30,771 nt of DNA, from positions 1 to 30,771 of IMG/VR virus record IMGVR_UViG_3300032265_002245; one strand, given 5' to 3'. Shown piece by piece: positions 1-6,951 of the stretch. A program made the position numbers and the translations under genes. The notes beneath the pieces are model-generated. The model ran no database searches. It was not told the origin of the DNA and saw nothing but the letters and a program-made list of their open reading frames with translations. Every line of letters starts with the position of its first letter. The stretch's first letter is position 1. Source of the stretch: a virus.

Positions 1-162
1 GCTTATGCTTATGCTGCTGCTTATGCTGCTGATGCTGCTAATGCTGCTACTAATGCTGCTGCTGATGCTGCTGCTTATGCTGCTGCTGATGCTGCTTATT
101 ATGCTGCTGCTGATGCTTATGCTCATGCTGCTTATTATGCTGCTCGTGCTGATGCTGTTTAT
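1..162 (+). repeat. GCT-rich low-complexity triplet repeat
   Basis: The DNA is an irregular triplet array of GCTGCT units separated by TAT, GAT, AAT or CAT. It encodes an Ala-rich segment of the truncated gene at the window edge. Such arrays are prone to slippage in whole codons, so copy number may vary between isolates. Confidence 0.8.
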
Positions 163-255
163 GCTATCAATTGGGCAGAAAATACGAGCATCACAGATCT
201 ACAGTTACTTGACCTCTATCTCTCAGAGCAACTACTTGATATCGTAGGCGTGTAG
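1..255 (+). CDS. Ala-rich repetitive protein, C-terminal fragment
   Basis: This reading frame is open from the left edge and stops with TAG at 253-255, so it is the last 84 residues of a gene that begins outside the window. About the first 53 codons are almost entirely GCT (Ala) interspersed with TAT, GAT, AAT and CAT, giving runs such as AAYAAADAAYYAAADAYAHA. After that comes a normal-looking tail ending DLYLSEQLLDIVGV. Ala-rich helical repeats of this style occur in phage and bacterial hypothetical proteins, and no function can be assigned. Frame 1 is chosen because it continues into a non-repetitive, protein-like C-terminus. The frame shifted by one reads only Met and Leu and is a shadow. 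Confidence 0.7.
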   Translation, partial: AYAYAAAYAADAANAATNAAADAAAYAAADAAYYAAADAYAHAAYYAARADAVYAINWAENTSITDLQLLDLYLSEQLLDIVGV

Positions 256-307
256 ATTCCGATCCGAGGATCTCGTATCCTAACAGTACCTCGAAGGAGA
301 TGCGACG

Positions 308-703
308 ATGAGCGTGACGAAGAATATCCGTATAGTAACTAATGAAGACATCAAGAAGTACTACCCAATGGTGGAATCTTACATACGCAAGAACGTAATC
401 AAGAATTGGAGCGAGGCTTCTACAGCAAGATCCAAGCAAAACGTATCGCTAGGCAACACTGGTTTCACCATAGCTGATATTCGCCAATATCTCCTGATGG
501 AGATCGTAGCTGGTCTTCAGAAATACAATCCAGATTATAGGACGGCAGAGGGTTTGTCGGTTAAAGAATCGACGTTCATCTTCACGCATCTACATAATCG
601 TGGCGGACAATTTTTAAAGCGTGTAACTAGAAAACGATCGGGTTATGGTTTTTGGATGACTCAGATCGAGAAAGCATTAGGCGATGTAAAGGAAGAAGCA
701 TGA
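308..703 (+). CDS. Small sigma-70 region 2-like protein
   Basis: A 131-residue protein starts at ATG 308, about 8 nt after a strong AAGGAG site. Residues ~55-115 (ADIRQYLLMEIVAGLQKYNP, then an F-x-THLHNRGGQFLKRVTRKR stretch) have the helical pattern of sigma-70 region 2: acidic/Leu helix, 'KYNPD' turn, aromatic residue, then a basic helix. Small factors of this type (T4 gp55-like late sigma) recruit RNA polymerase to phage late promoters. The T4 protein is longer (~185 residues), and I see no clear region 4. If the call is right, it may serve the TATAAATA-like elements upstream of - strand genes. Alternatively it is an unrelated small basic DNA-binding protein. The next gene overlaps its stop (ATGA). 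Confidence 0.5.
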   Translation: MSVTKNIRIVTNEDIKKYYPMVESYIRKNVIKNWSEASTARSKQNVSLGNTGFTIADIRQYLLMEIVAGLQKYNPDYRTAEGLSVKESTFIFTHLHNRGGQFLKRVTRKRSGYGFWMTQIEKALGDVKEEA

Positions 704-846
704 ACATTGTTGAGACTATGAGCACTGGACTATCTGCTACCGTACCGATGTGGTTGTACCTAAGTATGCTGACGATACTGACGATAAGCAACCTAGTGCT
801 ACGCTTCCAGATCAGGAAGCTCGGCAAGGGTCGACAAACCCCCTAG
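700..846 (+). CDS. Small single-pass membrane protein
   Basis: A 48-residue protein starts at ATG 700, overlapping the preceding stop as ATGA. An AGGAAG site lies just upstream, suggesting translational coupling. Residues ~12-34 (ATVPMWLYLSMLTILTISNL) are one hydrophobic helix, followed by a basic tail (RFQIRKLGKGRQTP). This predicts an inner-membrane protein with a cytoplasmic C-terminus. Function is unknown. The frame is open upstream to 652, but the overlapping ATG fits the spacing better. Confidence 0.6.
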   Translation: MNIVETMSTGLSATVPMWLYLSMLTILTISNLVLRFQIRKLGKGRQTP

Positions 847-869
847 GTACAAGATCCCAAAGGGAGTAT

Positions 870-1268
870 ATGTTTATGAGCACAACCATAACAGGCGCGC
901 TGTGTGTTCATTTTGAGACAGGTTCAGAAGGCACGTCTTGGATGCTTATGGAAGACGATAAGACCGGCTGGGACGGCGCCCACTACATCAGGAACGGCGA
1001 CCACCTGGTAGTCGAGATTCTGCTAGATGGCGGATCAACCGTTCTCCTAGACAAGAAGCTAGAGATGGTTAATACTGCCGGCGCGCTGAAGCACTTCTAC
1101 CTGAAGCAGTACGTCAAGATTCACGAAACCGGTTTACAGCAGCTCAGCTTCGCAGGCGTGTGGATGCACTACCTGCCAGTGAACGTTGACCTCGGCCTTT
1201 GGTACCGGATCTTCTACGAGCTAAACGACACGCAGGCCATAAAGGCCACATTGACACGGAGTAGATGA
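870..1268 (+). CDS. Conserved phage hypothetical protein
   Basis: A 132-residue protein. ATG 870 is chosen because AAAGGGAG lies directly upstream; the frame is open further upstream, but that part overlaps the preceding gene and looks unlike protein. The sequence has the layout of a small conserved phage family: an N-terminal strand followed by a 'SEGTSW.ML.DD' motif, 'GAHYIRNGDHLVVE' in the middle, and a C-terminal 'AGVWMHYLPVNVDLGLWYRIF' with conserved aromatics. I know no characterised function. It lies two bases before the dCMP-type thymidylate synthase homologue and is probably co-transcribed with it. Confidence 0.75.
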   Translation: MFMSTTITGALCVHFETGSEGTSWMLMEDDKTGWDGAHYIRNGDHLVVEILLDGGSTVLLDKKLEMVNTAGALKHFYLKQYVKIHETGLQQLSFAGVWMHYLPVNVDLGLWYRIFYELNDTQAIKATLTRSR

Positions 1269-1269
1269 G

Positions 1270-2052
1270 ATGTTCACGTACCTAAACATACACGACGCGT
1301 ACCTAGGAACGGTCGAGGACGTTTTGAACGACCCGGACCACATCTGCGCTCCACGTGGCCAGAAGATCTTAGAGAAGGTAGACTACCAGTTCAAGGTACT
1401 GCATCCGGTTGCCGAACCGATCGTCACCAAGGACCCAGAGCGCAACCGTATCATAGCTGACTACACCGCCAAGGAGATGGCACTCTACAATTCCTGCTCA
1501 AACCAGGTCGAAGACTTCGCCAAGGCCTCTAAGTTCTGGGAGAAGATCGCCAACCCAGACGGCACCATCAACTCGGCCTACGGTAACCTGATCTGGCATA
1601 AACCCAGCCAAGGCAATCCGCTTTTTGAGCGCTGGGTCAATCCCCATGCAGACCACGATAGGTTCCGCACCCCATGGGAATGGGCTAAGCAGTCCCTCGT
1701 CGCCGATAAGGATACCCGTCAGGCGGTAATGGCTTTCGCCCTACCCGAACACCGCTGGGTAGGCAACAAGGACCAGGTCTGCACCCTTCACGGCAACTGG
1801 CTGATCAGGGATGATCGTCTTAACTTATCGATAGTTATGAGGGCAAACGATATTTCTAAGGGGTTGGTCTATGATCTTTCTTGGTTCGTTTCCTTGATGG
1901 ACAAGATGCTGGAGGAGCTGAAACCCATATATCCAGACCTTAAAAAGGGTACATATACCCACACCGTTCACTCGATCCACATCTACGAGCGAGACATCCC
2001 CCAGATGAAGAAGATGCTTGGTATAGACCAATACCGTGGTATAAACCAATAG
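1270..2052 (+). CDS. Thymidylate synthase-fold enzyme, predicted dCMP (hydroxy)methylase
   Basis: A 260-residue protein with thymidylate synthase landmarks: YGNLIW (104-109), DTRQAVMAF with an Arg (150), the nucleophile Cys171 in VCTLHGNW, R191-A-N-D194 with G198, and H237-x-Y239 in SIHIYERD. These correspond to E. coli ThyA R126/127, C146, R166/D169/G173 and H207/Y209. The position equivalent to ThyA Asn177, which selects uracil, is Asp202 (KGLVYDLSW). In T4 gp42-type enzymes Asp there selects dCMP. The protein therefore probably transfers a one-carbon unit from methylene-THF to dCMP, giving hydroxymethyl-dCMP or methyl-dCMP; sequence alone does not tell which. A dCMP deaminase lies 4.5 kb downstream on the same strand. 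The ATG follows the preceding stop by one base. Confidence 0.82.
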   Translation: MFTYLNIHDAYLGTVEDVLNDPDHICAPRGQKILEKVDYQFKVLHPVAEPIVTKDPERNRIIADYTAKEMALYNSCSNQVEDFAKASKFWEKIANPDGTINSAYGNLIWHKPSQGNPLFERWVNPHADHDRFRTPWEWAKQSLVADKDTRQAVMAFALPEHRWVGNKDQVCTLHGNWLIRDDRLNLSIVMRANDISKGLVYDLSWFVSLMDKMLEELKPIYPDLKKGTYTHTVHSIHIYERDIPQMKKMLGIDQYRGINQ

Positions 2053-2086
2053 TTCGCATATCGAAGATCAACCAACTGGAGAAAAA

Positions 2087-2845
2087 ATGAGAAAGATCAT
2101 CAGTAGTTTGCTAGTGACCTTAGTCGCTTTTAGTACCACAGTCAACGCCGCGCCGCTAGGGAGCGTAGTTCTGGCAAGTAAGACGCACTACGAAATCCCT
2201 AAGGGCGACCACACTATCTACGTTACCGGCGTGATCAACGGAGCGTCTTTTACAACCGCGAACAAGATCGAGCGTTTGTCGGCGGCATCAAGCGATGACA
2301 TCAACCTGTTCATCAACTCACCTGGTGGCATGGTAGCAGTCGGTCTTCAGATCATCCAGGCCATGGATATCGCGCGGGCACGCGGCGTTAAGATCACATG
2401 CTCGGTAGGCATTCTAGCAGCCAGCATGGCATTTCAACTATTGCCGCACTGCGATAAGCGGTATGCCATGAAACATTCATTGTTGCTATTTCATCCAGCA
2501 CGTGCTCAAATCCAGGGTGGAGTAACGGCCGAAGAGGCGGCAATGATTGCCCAAGAATTACGACGCGTAGATTACCGTGCAAACCTAGAAAATGCCGCCA
2601 TGATGGGTAGTCCTAGTCCAAGGTGGTTGGAGGTACATCACCGCAACGAGACGCTGTGGGAGGCACAAGATCTAGTGGCTGAAACTAAGAATAACTGGTT
2701 GACTCTAGTAGATGTGCTCAGCGTTCCGGGTGGAGCTTTTAACCTAGAAAATGAAGGTGGCGCAAACGATCGGGCTAACCCTGCAGTTCATAACTATCTG
2801 AAGTTCGAGTTTGACGGCAAGCCATGGATCATAGTGAACATCTGA
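2087..2845 (+). CDS. Exported ClpP/SppA-superfamily serine protease-like protein
   Basis: A 252-residue protein starts after a GGAG site. It begins with a typical signal peptide (MRKIISSLLVTLVAFSTTVNA; likely cut near residue 21). The mature part has the ClpP/crotonase-like core: INLFINSPGG (72-81), a helix, then VGILAASMAF with a candidate nucleophile Ser113, and LLLFHPA with a candidate His136. These match 'INSPGG', 'GQAASMGA' and 'HQP' of ClpP. The acidic member of the ClpP triad is not obvious; the expected region reads HHRNETLWEAQDLV. ClpP normally acts in the cytoplasm with an unfoldase, so an export signal suggests a stand-alone periplasmic peptidase or envelope role. The C-terminal ~50 residues lack a clear family match. 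Confidence 0.72.
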   Translation: MRKIISSLLVTLVAFSTTVNAAPLGSVVLASKTHYEIPKGDHTIYVTGVINGASFTTANKIERLSAASSDDINLFINSPGGMVAVGLQIIQAMDIARARGVKITCSVGILAASMAFQLLPHCDKRYAMKHSLLLFHPARAQIQGGVTAEEAAMIAQELRRVDYRANLENAAMMGSPSPRWLEVHHRNETLWEAQDLVAETKNNWLTLVDVLSVPGGAFNLENEGGANDRANPAVHNYLKFEFDGKPWIIVNI

Positions 2846-2846
2846 G

Positions 2847-3155
2847 ATGTACAGTTCCGTAGAAAATGGTAGAACATCTTCTCTGTGCCGATGGATGGCA
2901 GACCACGTCGGCGCAGATAGCTTAGTGTTACTAAGATTCGGTGAGGTCGTCCAGGTGGTGATGAAGTTCGGCGACCAGTACTGTAAGACGTCTTTTGTTC
3001 AACCTAAGTACGGTTCAACCGGTGAGGTCTTGTCCCACCTATTCAAGATACGCGACGAGTTCTTTCTTCTTGGAATGCACAGCATCACGCAGGAAGAAGG
3101 TATAAAACTGATCGAAAAGATAGACAGTTTAGATCAACTCGTCACGGTTAGGTAA
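2847..3155 (+). CDS. Hypothetical protein
   Basis: A 102-residue protein that I do not recognise. It starts one base after the preceding stop. It alternates short strands (DSLVLLRFGEVVQVVMKFGD) with a helical C-terminal half, fitting a small alpha/beta fold. No signal peptide, membrane segment or metal motif is visible. Gene order suggests co-transcription with the flanking small genes. Confidence 0.6.
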   Translation: MYSSVENGRTSSLCRWMADHVGADSLVLLRFGEVVQVVMKFGDQYCKTSFVQPKYGSTGEVLSHLFKIRDEFFLLGMHSITQEEGIKLIEKIDSLDQLVTVR

Positions 3156-3158
3156 GAC

Positions 3159-3668
3159 ATGGGCACAGATATCCATTGCTTTCTTGAAAGAAAGACCTCA
3201 AAAGGGTGGGCGGTAGATCCAGGTCACCTCAGAGACAGGGACATGGGTGATCCGCTAGAGATAGCATCTCTTGCCGGCAGAAACTACCATCTATTTGGTA
3301 TAGTTGCCGGAGTCAGATCTAATGCTAAACCAATCAAACCGCCTAGAGGGTTCCCAAAAGACGCCTCAGAAGAACTAACTCGCGTCTACCAGCGAAACCC
3401 ATGGTACCACACGGCGACATATCTTACTCCAAGAGAGCTTCAAGCCGCTCTAAATCGGTACAAGCGAGAGTATAGTGTTCTGTATGCAGAACAACTTATC
3501 GATCTAACTGACGAGATACCAGAGCAGGACGCTTTCTCGCGCTACGGTACAAGCGATGCGGTGCTTCGATATATCCGATCCTATAAAGAATCCGAGAAGG
3601 TAGACAACATACTGTTATCTTCAAAAAAGAACACTAGGTTTAGAATAGTGATCTGGTTTGATTCGTAA
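3159..3668 (+). CDS. Conserved phage protein with MGTDIH N-terminus
   Basis: A 169-residue protein beginning MGTDIHCFLERKTSKGW, followed by NYHLFGIVAGVRSNAKPIKP with PRGFPKDAS, then 'WYHTATYLTPREL'. This order (MGTDIH start, 'R.Y.LF..LAGVR', 'P.RG.P.D.S', then an H-containing segment before 'LT..EL') is a recognisable conserved phage and bacterial hypothetical family. I know no experimentally assigned activity. The conserved Asp/His residues at the N-terminus (D4, H6) could bind metal, but that is a guess. It follows the previous stop closely. Confidence 0.7.
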   Translation: MGTDIHCFLERKTSKGWAVDPGHLRDRDMGDPLEIASLAGRNYHLFGIVAGVRSNAKPIKPPRGFPKDASEELTRVYQRNPWYHTATYLTPRELQAALNRYKREYSVLYAEQLIDLTDEIPEQDAFSRYGTSDAVLRYIRSYKESEKVDNILLSSKKNTRFRIVIWFDS

Positions 3669-3677
3669 AGGAGCAGA

Positions 3678-4079
3678 ATGAGTACGTCGGATGGTTTCGT
3701 ACCTCATATAGAAGAGATGGATCTTAGCAAATTGTACGACCGTGTTTTCATCGTAGCAGTGTCAACCGGTCCTCGCGATGACGGCAGGATGTTGACATCG
3801 ACCATGCATGGCCCATACGATTTTGACGAGATGGTCGGCGAGGTTGGGAGGATGTGGGCGTCTGATCAGAACAATGCGAAAGTCTATTCTATAGAAAAAG
3901 ATCACTCTAAGAGATCGAAATGGTTAGATGCCAAAACCATCGATTACATTCAGGAAAAATACGCGGACATTCTTTTATTTAGAATAATCGGCTCGGATAG
4001 CGATAAGAAATACACTACAGAAGCCGGAATAGTTCAAGATAAAATGCCCGCATTTGATATCGACAAAACTATTGAGTAG
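3678..4079 (+). CDS. Hypothetical protein
   Basis: A 133-residue protein starting after a strong AAAGGAG site (3668-3674). I see no known motif. The N-terminal half (KLYDRVFIVAVSTGPRDDGR, then a 'MHGPYDFDEMVGEVGRMW' segment) has a strand-turn-helix pattern. The C-terminus is charged. No membrane or signal sequence is present. Confidence 0.6.
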   Translation: MSTSDGFVPHIEEMDLSKLYDRVFIVAVSTGPRDDGRMLTSTMHGPYDFDEMVGEVGRMWASDQNNAKVYSIEKDHSKRSKWLDAKTIDYIQEKYADILLFRIIGSDSDKKYTTEAGIVQDKMPAFDIDKTIE

Positions 4080-4083
4080 CAAT

Positions 4084-4263
4084 ATGTCTATAAAAAAACT
4101 ACCTGATAGCGTGATCTTCACCGCACTGTTTATCATGCTGCTATCTACGGCGCTGGCAATATGTGTCATCTACATTATTAGATCTGTGATCAGATCTGTG
4201 GTCGAAAAACTACACCCGTCCTCGGTGGAGTCTGAGACAAAAAGCATGGAAAGTCTATTATGA
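4084..4263 (+). CDS. Small membrane protein, possible holin-like partner of the transglycosylase
   Basis: A 59-residue protein from ATG 4084, five bases after the preceding stop; an in-frame upstream start at 4054 lies inside the preceding gene. It has one long hydrophobic stretch (~residues 9-32, VIFTALFIMLLSTALAICVI) flanked by Lys residues, then a charged tail. Its stop overlaps the start of the lytic transglycosylase gene (ATGA at 4260-4263). Small one-helix proteins beside cell-wall hydrolases are often holins or spanin-like, but nothing here proves it. The Shine-Dalgarno match is weak. Confidence 0.55.
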   Translation: MSIKKLPDSVIFTALFIMLLSTALAICVIYIIRSVIRSVVEKLHPSSVESETKSMESLL

Positions 4264-5012
4264 AAATATACGCGACAATGCTGATGCTGATTGTGGCAAC
4301 TAACGCGAAGGCTTCTTTTGAAGAACCTTCTTGCTTACAGCGCAATATCGACTTCTGGGAGGCTATTTATACGAAGTATGACGCAGATACAGCATTGGTA
4401 TTCGAACCAGATTCCATGAATATAATTGAGATAGTTCGCGGATTGCCTGAAGATCCCGCCAAGCGGCGCACAGCCATCAAGCGGATCAAGAAAAATCACG
4501 ATAGTGAAGATGCTCGCATACAGACCGGAATCTCTTCTAAATTTCTAGAGGGTTTAGATGGCTACGTAAGATATCGAAAAATAGTTCTAAAAGAGTTAAA
4601 GAAGCGCCATCTCCCCTTGGAGATAGTTGCCCTACCCCACGTGGAATCTAGTTACAATCCCTTAGCGAAATCTAAGGTTGGTGCCATGGGGATGTGGCAA
4701 GTTATGCCCGCAACAGCTAAATTGATGGGATTCAACGCTAAACGGTTAAACGAACCGGTATATAACACTATGGTTGGTCTCTCTATATTAGAAAATAATT
4801 TCAACACATTGCACTCTTGGCCGCTCGCCATTACCGCCTACAATCATGGGCTTTACGGGATAGAAAGAGCCGTGAAGATGACGGGCTCAACGGATATATG
4901 TCAGATCATAAGTAAGTATGATGGCCCCAGATTTGGGGTATCTAGCAAAAACTTTTATGCTAGCTTTTTAGCCGTACTCCGAATCCTACGGACAAAGGGA
5001 TTGTTGCAGTGA
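4260..5012 (+). CDS. Exported lytic transglycosylase (SLT/MltD-like)
   Basis: A 250-residue protein with a short signal peptide (MKIYATMLMLIVATNAKA, predicted cut after residue 18) and a SLT-type lysozyme-like domain at ~115-245. The landmarks are in order: HVESSYNP with catalytic Glu129, GAMGMWQVMPATA (141-153) and AITAYNHG (190-197). Enzymes of this family cleave the MurNAc-GlcNAc bond of peptidoglycan and form a 1,6-anhydro product. The export signal places it in the periplasm, so it could act in lysis through the host Sec system or in local wall remodelling. It overlaps the upstream small membrane gene by ATGA and the downstream ThyX-like gene by GTGA, suggesting tight translational coupling. 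Confidence 0.87.
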   Translation: MKIYATMLMLIVATNAKASFEEPSCLQRNIDFWEAIYTKYDADTALVFEPDSMNIIEIVRGLPEDPAKRRTAIKRIKKNHDSEDARIQTGISSKFLEGLDGYVRYRKIVLKELKKRHLPLEIVALPHVESSYNPLAKSKVGAMGMWQVMPATAKLMGFNAKRLNEPVYNTMVGLSILENNFNTLHSWPLAITAYNHGLYGIERAVKMTGSTDICQIISKYDGPRFGVSSKNFYASFLAVLRILRTKGLLQ

Positions 5013-5569
5013 GCGAGATTGGAAGAATTCCAGTGCTAGACAAGGGTTATGTGCAACTTAGATGTGCTGCACCTAGCGGTCTAGAACTCGATAAGATAAG
5101 ATCTGAGATCTATCGCGGCAACTTCAACCCAACGCTGATAGAGATGACCCAAATATACTTAAACGTCAAATGCCCCTACTTTCTGCTTATACCGCTGATT
5201 TCATCTGGAATACGAGCAATTTCCTTGCCATTGATGCCAATGGATGCCTACGTTCCAGCGTTAGACTCAGTTAAATCTGGGAACGTAAGCATCGACAAAG
5301 ACATAGCAGAATCAATGGCGATCACCATCGATTCGTTGATGTTAAATCAGAAAGCATATGTAAAAGATGGTTGTAATTCGTTCGTGGCATCCATCACCAC
5401 GCCGGTGGCGGCCTATTGGAATGGCGTGATGTATGGTTCTCTTAAAGACTGGTTAAGATTTTGCAAAGTGCCTGGCTTGCACCCCCTGGTAAAAGAATAC
5501 CAAATGTCGATATCAAATGCGATTTCGATCGAATACAAAAACCTAGAGGAATTGAACGGACGAGCGTGA
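5009..5569 (+). CDS. Degenerate ThyX-like protein (flavin-dependent thymidylate synthase fold)
   Basis: A 186-residue protein starting at GTG 5009, about 8 nt after AAAGGGA and overlapping the preceding stop (GTGA). It follows the layout of ThyX: an N-terminal 'VLDKGYVQL' strand, a segment 'TQIYLNVKCPYFLLIPL' in place of 'F.FHVK.PIFVARQW', and a C-terminal 'YWNGVMYGSLKDWLRF' in place of 'FYWT.N.RSL.HFL', followed by a helix. The ThyX signature RHRx7S is absent (the region reads ISSGIRAIS), and the 'HAQWEIR' segment is reduced to HPLVKEY. ThyX proteins are usually 220-250 residues. It is probably not a working thymidylate synthase. It may be a repurposed nucleotide-binding or structural relative. 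Distant similarity judged by eye; moderate confidence. Confidence 0.5.
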   Translation: MSEIGRIPVLDKGYVQLRCAAPSGLELDKIRSEIYRGNFNPTLIEMTQIYLNVKCPYFLLIPLISSGIRAISLPLMPMDAYVPALDSVKSGNVSIDKDIAESMAITIDSLMLNQKAYVKDGCNSFVASITTPVAAYWNGVMYGSLKDWLRFCKVPGLHPLVKEYQMSISNAISIEYKNLEELNGRA

Positions 5570-5784
5570 TGGCAAGAGGTAGATCGCCTAAAAATAAAGA
5601 AGAACCGAAGAAATCAGACAACGTCGAGGGTTTTTACTGGACTGACATGACGTACACCTGTCCAGTACGAGGCAGGGTTACCGAGAAGATAAAGGTAAAA
5701 AAACTTAAATCCCAAGAAACTCCAAAGACAATACCAAATTACGAGCTAGAGATCCTTAAGGAGGATGTGGACGATGTCGAGTAG
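5569..5784 (+). CDS. Small basic hypothetical protein
   Basis: A 71-residue protein from ATG 5569, overlapping the preceding stop by one base (TGATG). It is rich in Lys/Arg at the N-terminus (MARGRSPKNKEEPKK) and acidic at the end (EILKEDVDDVE). The middle contains a single Cys in TYTCPVRGRV. No family is recognised. The frame is open further upstream, but that part lies inside the ThyX-like gene and is a shadow. Confidence 0.55.
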   Translation: MARGRSPKNKEEPKKSDNVEGFYWTDMTYTCPVRGRVTEKIKVKKLKSQETPKTIPNYELEILKEDVDDVE

Positions 5785-6508
5785 AGTGAATCTGCCCAAT
5801 AAGTACGAACTGCTGAAATCTGCTGGTATCAGCTCAAAAACCTTTGACTCTCTGCCAAGAGACGTGGCTTTCTTCATAGAAAGATGCTTGATCCTAGGTA
5901 TACCAAACAAGTCAAATTGTCCATTTAAGCCTGGCGATGTTGTCATCAAGAAAGGACACAACGGAAATTTGATATCAGACAGTTACGGTATTGTCAGGAA
6001 GTGGGTTGTCACGGAGTGTCCATTCGGGGTTGTTATAGGTCGAATTATCGCAGGTAAGAGCAAGTTGGGTTCAGAAGAAGTCCTTAACAACCCTACAAAG
6101 TTCAACAACCATACGATAGAGATGGACCAAGACTATCTGGATAGTCTTATATTAGACCACGCCAGCTACGATCCATTTGAAAAATTATCTAAAAGCATAG
6201 CGATTCGGCGTAAAGCTGCGAAATACAACAAATCCATCTCTCAGAGAATCTTGACCGTCGACGAGACTGTTACGTTTCTTTGCTCTCTGAAGCAGGGGGA
6301 TAAAATCTGGAGCGCATCGACCCCGTTGGAACTAACCACCAATCCAAATTTAGACGGTGTAGTATTCTTTAAATACAAAGAACCACAAGGATTTCTTCTG
6401 ATAGAAGGTAAGGGTTCGGAGTTAAAAACAATGAGTACCGCCCACATATGGGGAAAGCTTGTAACCATTAAGAAACCATATTCAATTTGGAAAGTCCTCC
6501 AGATATGA
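5774..6508 (+). CDS. Hypothetical protein
   Basis: A 244-residue protein. ATG 5774 is preferred over the in-frame ATG 5765 because the AAGGAGG site at 5758-5764 is 9 nt before it, whereas 5765 directly abuts the site. I see no catalytic motif. The segment CPFKPGDVVIKKG, followed later by YGIVRKWVVTECPFGVVIG, suggests a small SH3-like beta barrel in the N-terminal half, which is a common fold in nucleic-acid-associated proteins. The C-terminal half is also strand-rich. It overlaps the preceding gene by 11 nt and the dCMP deaminase start by ATGA. Confidence 0.65.
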   Translation: MSSRVNLPNKYELLKSAGISSKTFDSLPRDVAFFIERCLILGIPNKSNCPFKPGDVVIKKGHNGNLISDSYGIVRKWVVTECPFGVVIGRIIAGKSKLGSEEVLNNPTKFNNHTIEMDQDYLDSLILDHASYDPFEKLSKSIAIRRKAAKYNKSISQRILTVDETVTFLCSLKQGDKIWSASTPLELTTNPNLDGVVFFKYKEPQGFLLIEGKGSELKTMSTAHIWGKLVTIKKPYSIWKVLQI

Positions 6509-6951
6509 GACCAACCCAGCTGCAATTCTATATGGCAATGGCTGAAGTAGCCGCCTCTAGGTCTCATGATGCTGAGACAAAGGTTGGCTCAGTGCTGATA
6601 AAGCCTGATACAGGCGCCGTAATAGCTACTGGTTGCAATGGATTTGTCCGAGGCGCTAACGATGCCACGTTGCCCGATGTTAGGCCCGAGAAGTACGACT
6701 ACATCGTGCACAGCGAGACCAACTTGATCGCGAACTGCGCTAGGCACGGGATATCGACGGAAGGATGCTTCGTGGTATGCACGCTCACACCGTGCAAATC
6801 CTGCATGAGGATGCTATGGCAATGCGGGATAAATCGCGTAATATCAAAGTCTAGATACAAAGACTTTGATCAGATTCTTTCCATGATAGATCTGTCTGTC
6901 GGCATATCTTCCAACGAAGGGTTGATAGATCTAACGTATGGCAGCAAATAG
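6505..6951 (+). CDS. dCMP deaminase-like zinc enzyme
   Basis: A 148-residue cytidine/deoxycytidylate deaminase. The zinc site is visible as H69-S-E71 and TPCKSC (C97 and C100). The general acid/base Glu is E71, though the usual HAE reads HSE. An upstream segment AETKVGSVLI and CNGFVRGAND fit the dCMP-deaminase branch. The enzyme would convert dCMP to dUMP for thymidylate synthesis and balance the pool used by the dCMP methylase-type enzyme upstream. ATG 6505 overlaps the preceding stop as ATGA; an alternative TTG start at 6487 would add six residues and seems less likely. Confidence 0.83.
   Translation: MRPTQLQFYMAMAEVAASRSHDAETKVGSVLIKPDTGAVIATGCNGFVRGANDATLPDVRPEKYDYIVHSETNLIANCARHGISTEGCFVVCTLTPCKSCMRMLWQCGINRVISKSRYKDFDQILSMIDLSVGISSNEGLIDLTYGSK

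Noticed and set aside
5-247. Open frame reading Met/Leu almost only
   Set aside because: It is the +1-shifted reading of the GCT/TAT/GAT triplet array; the protein-like reading is frame 1, which continues to TAG at 253-255.
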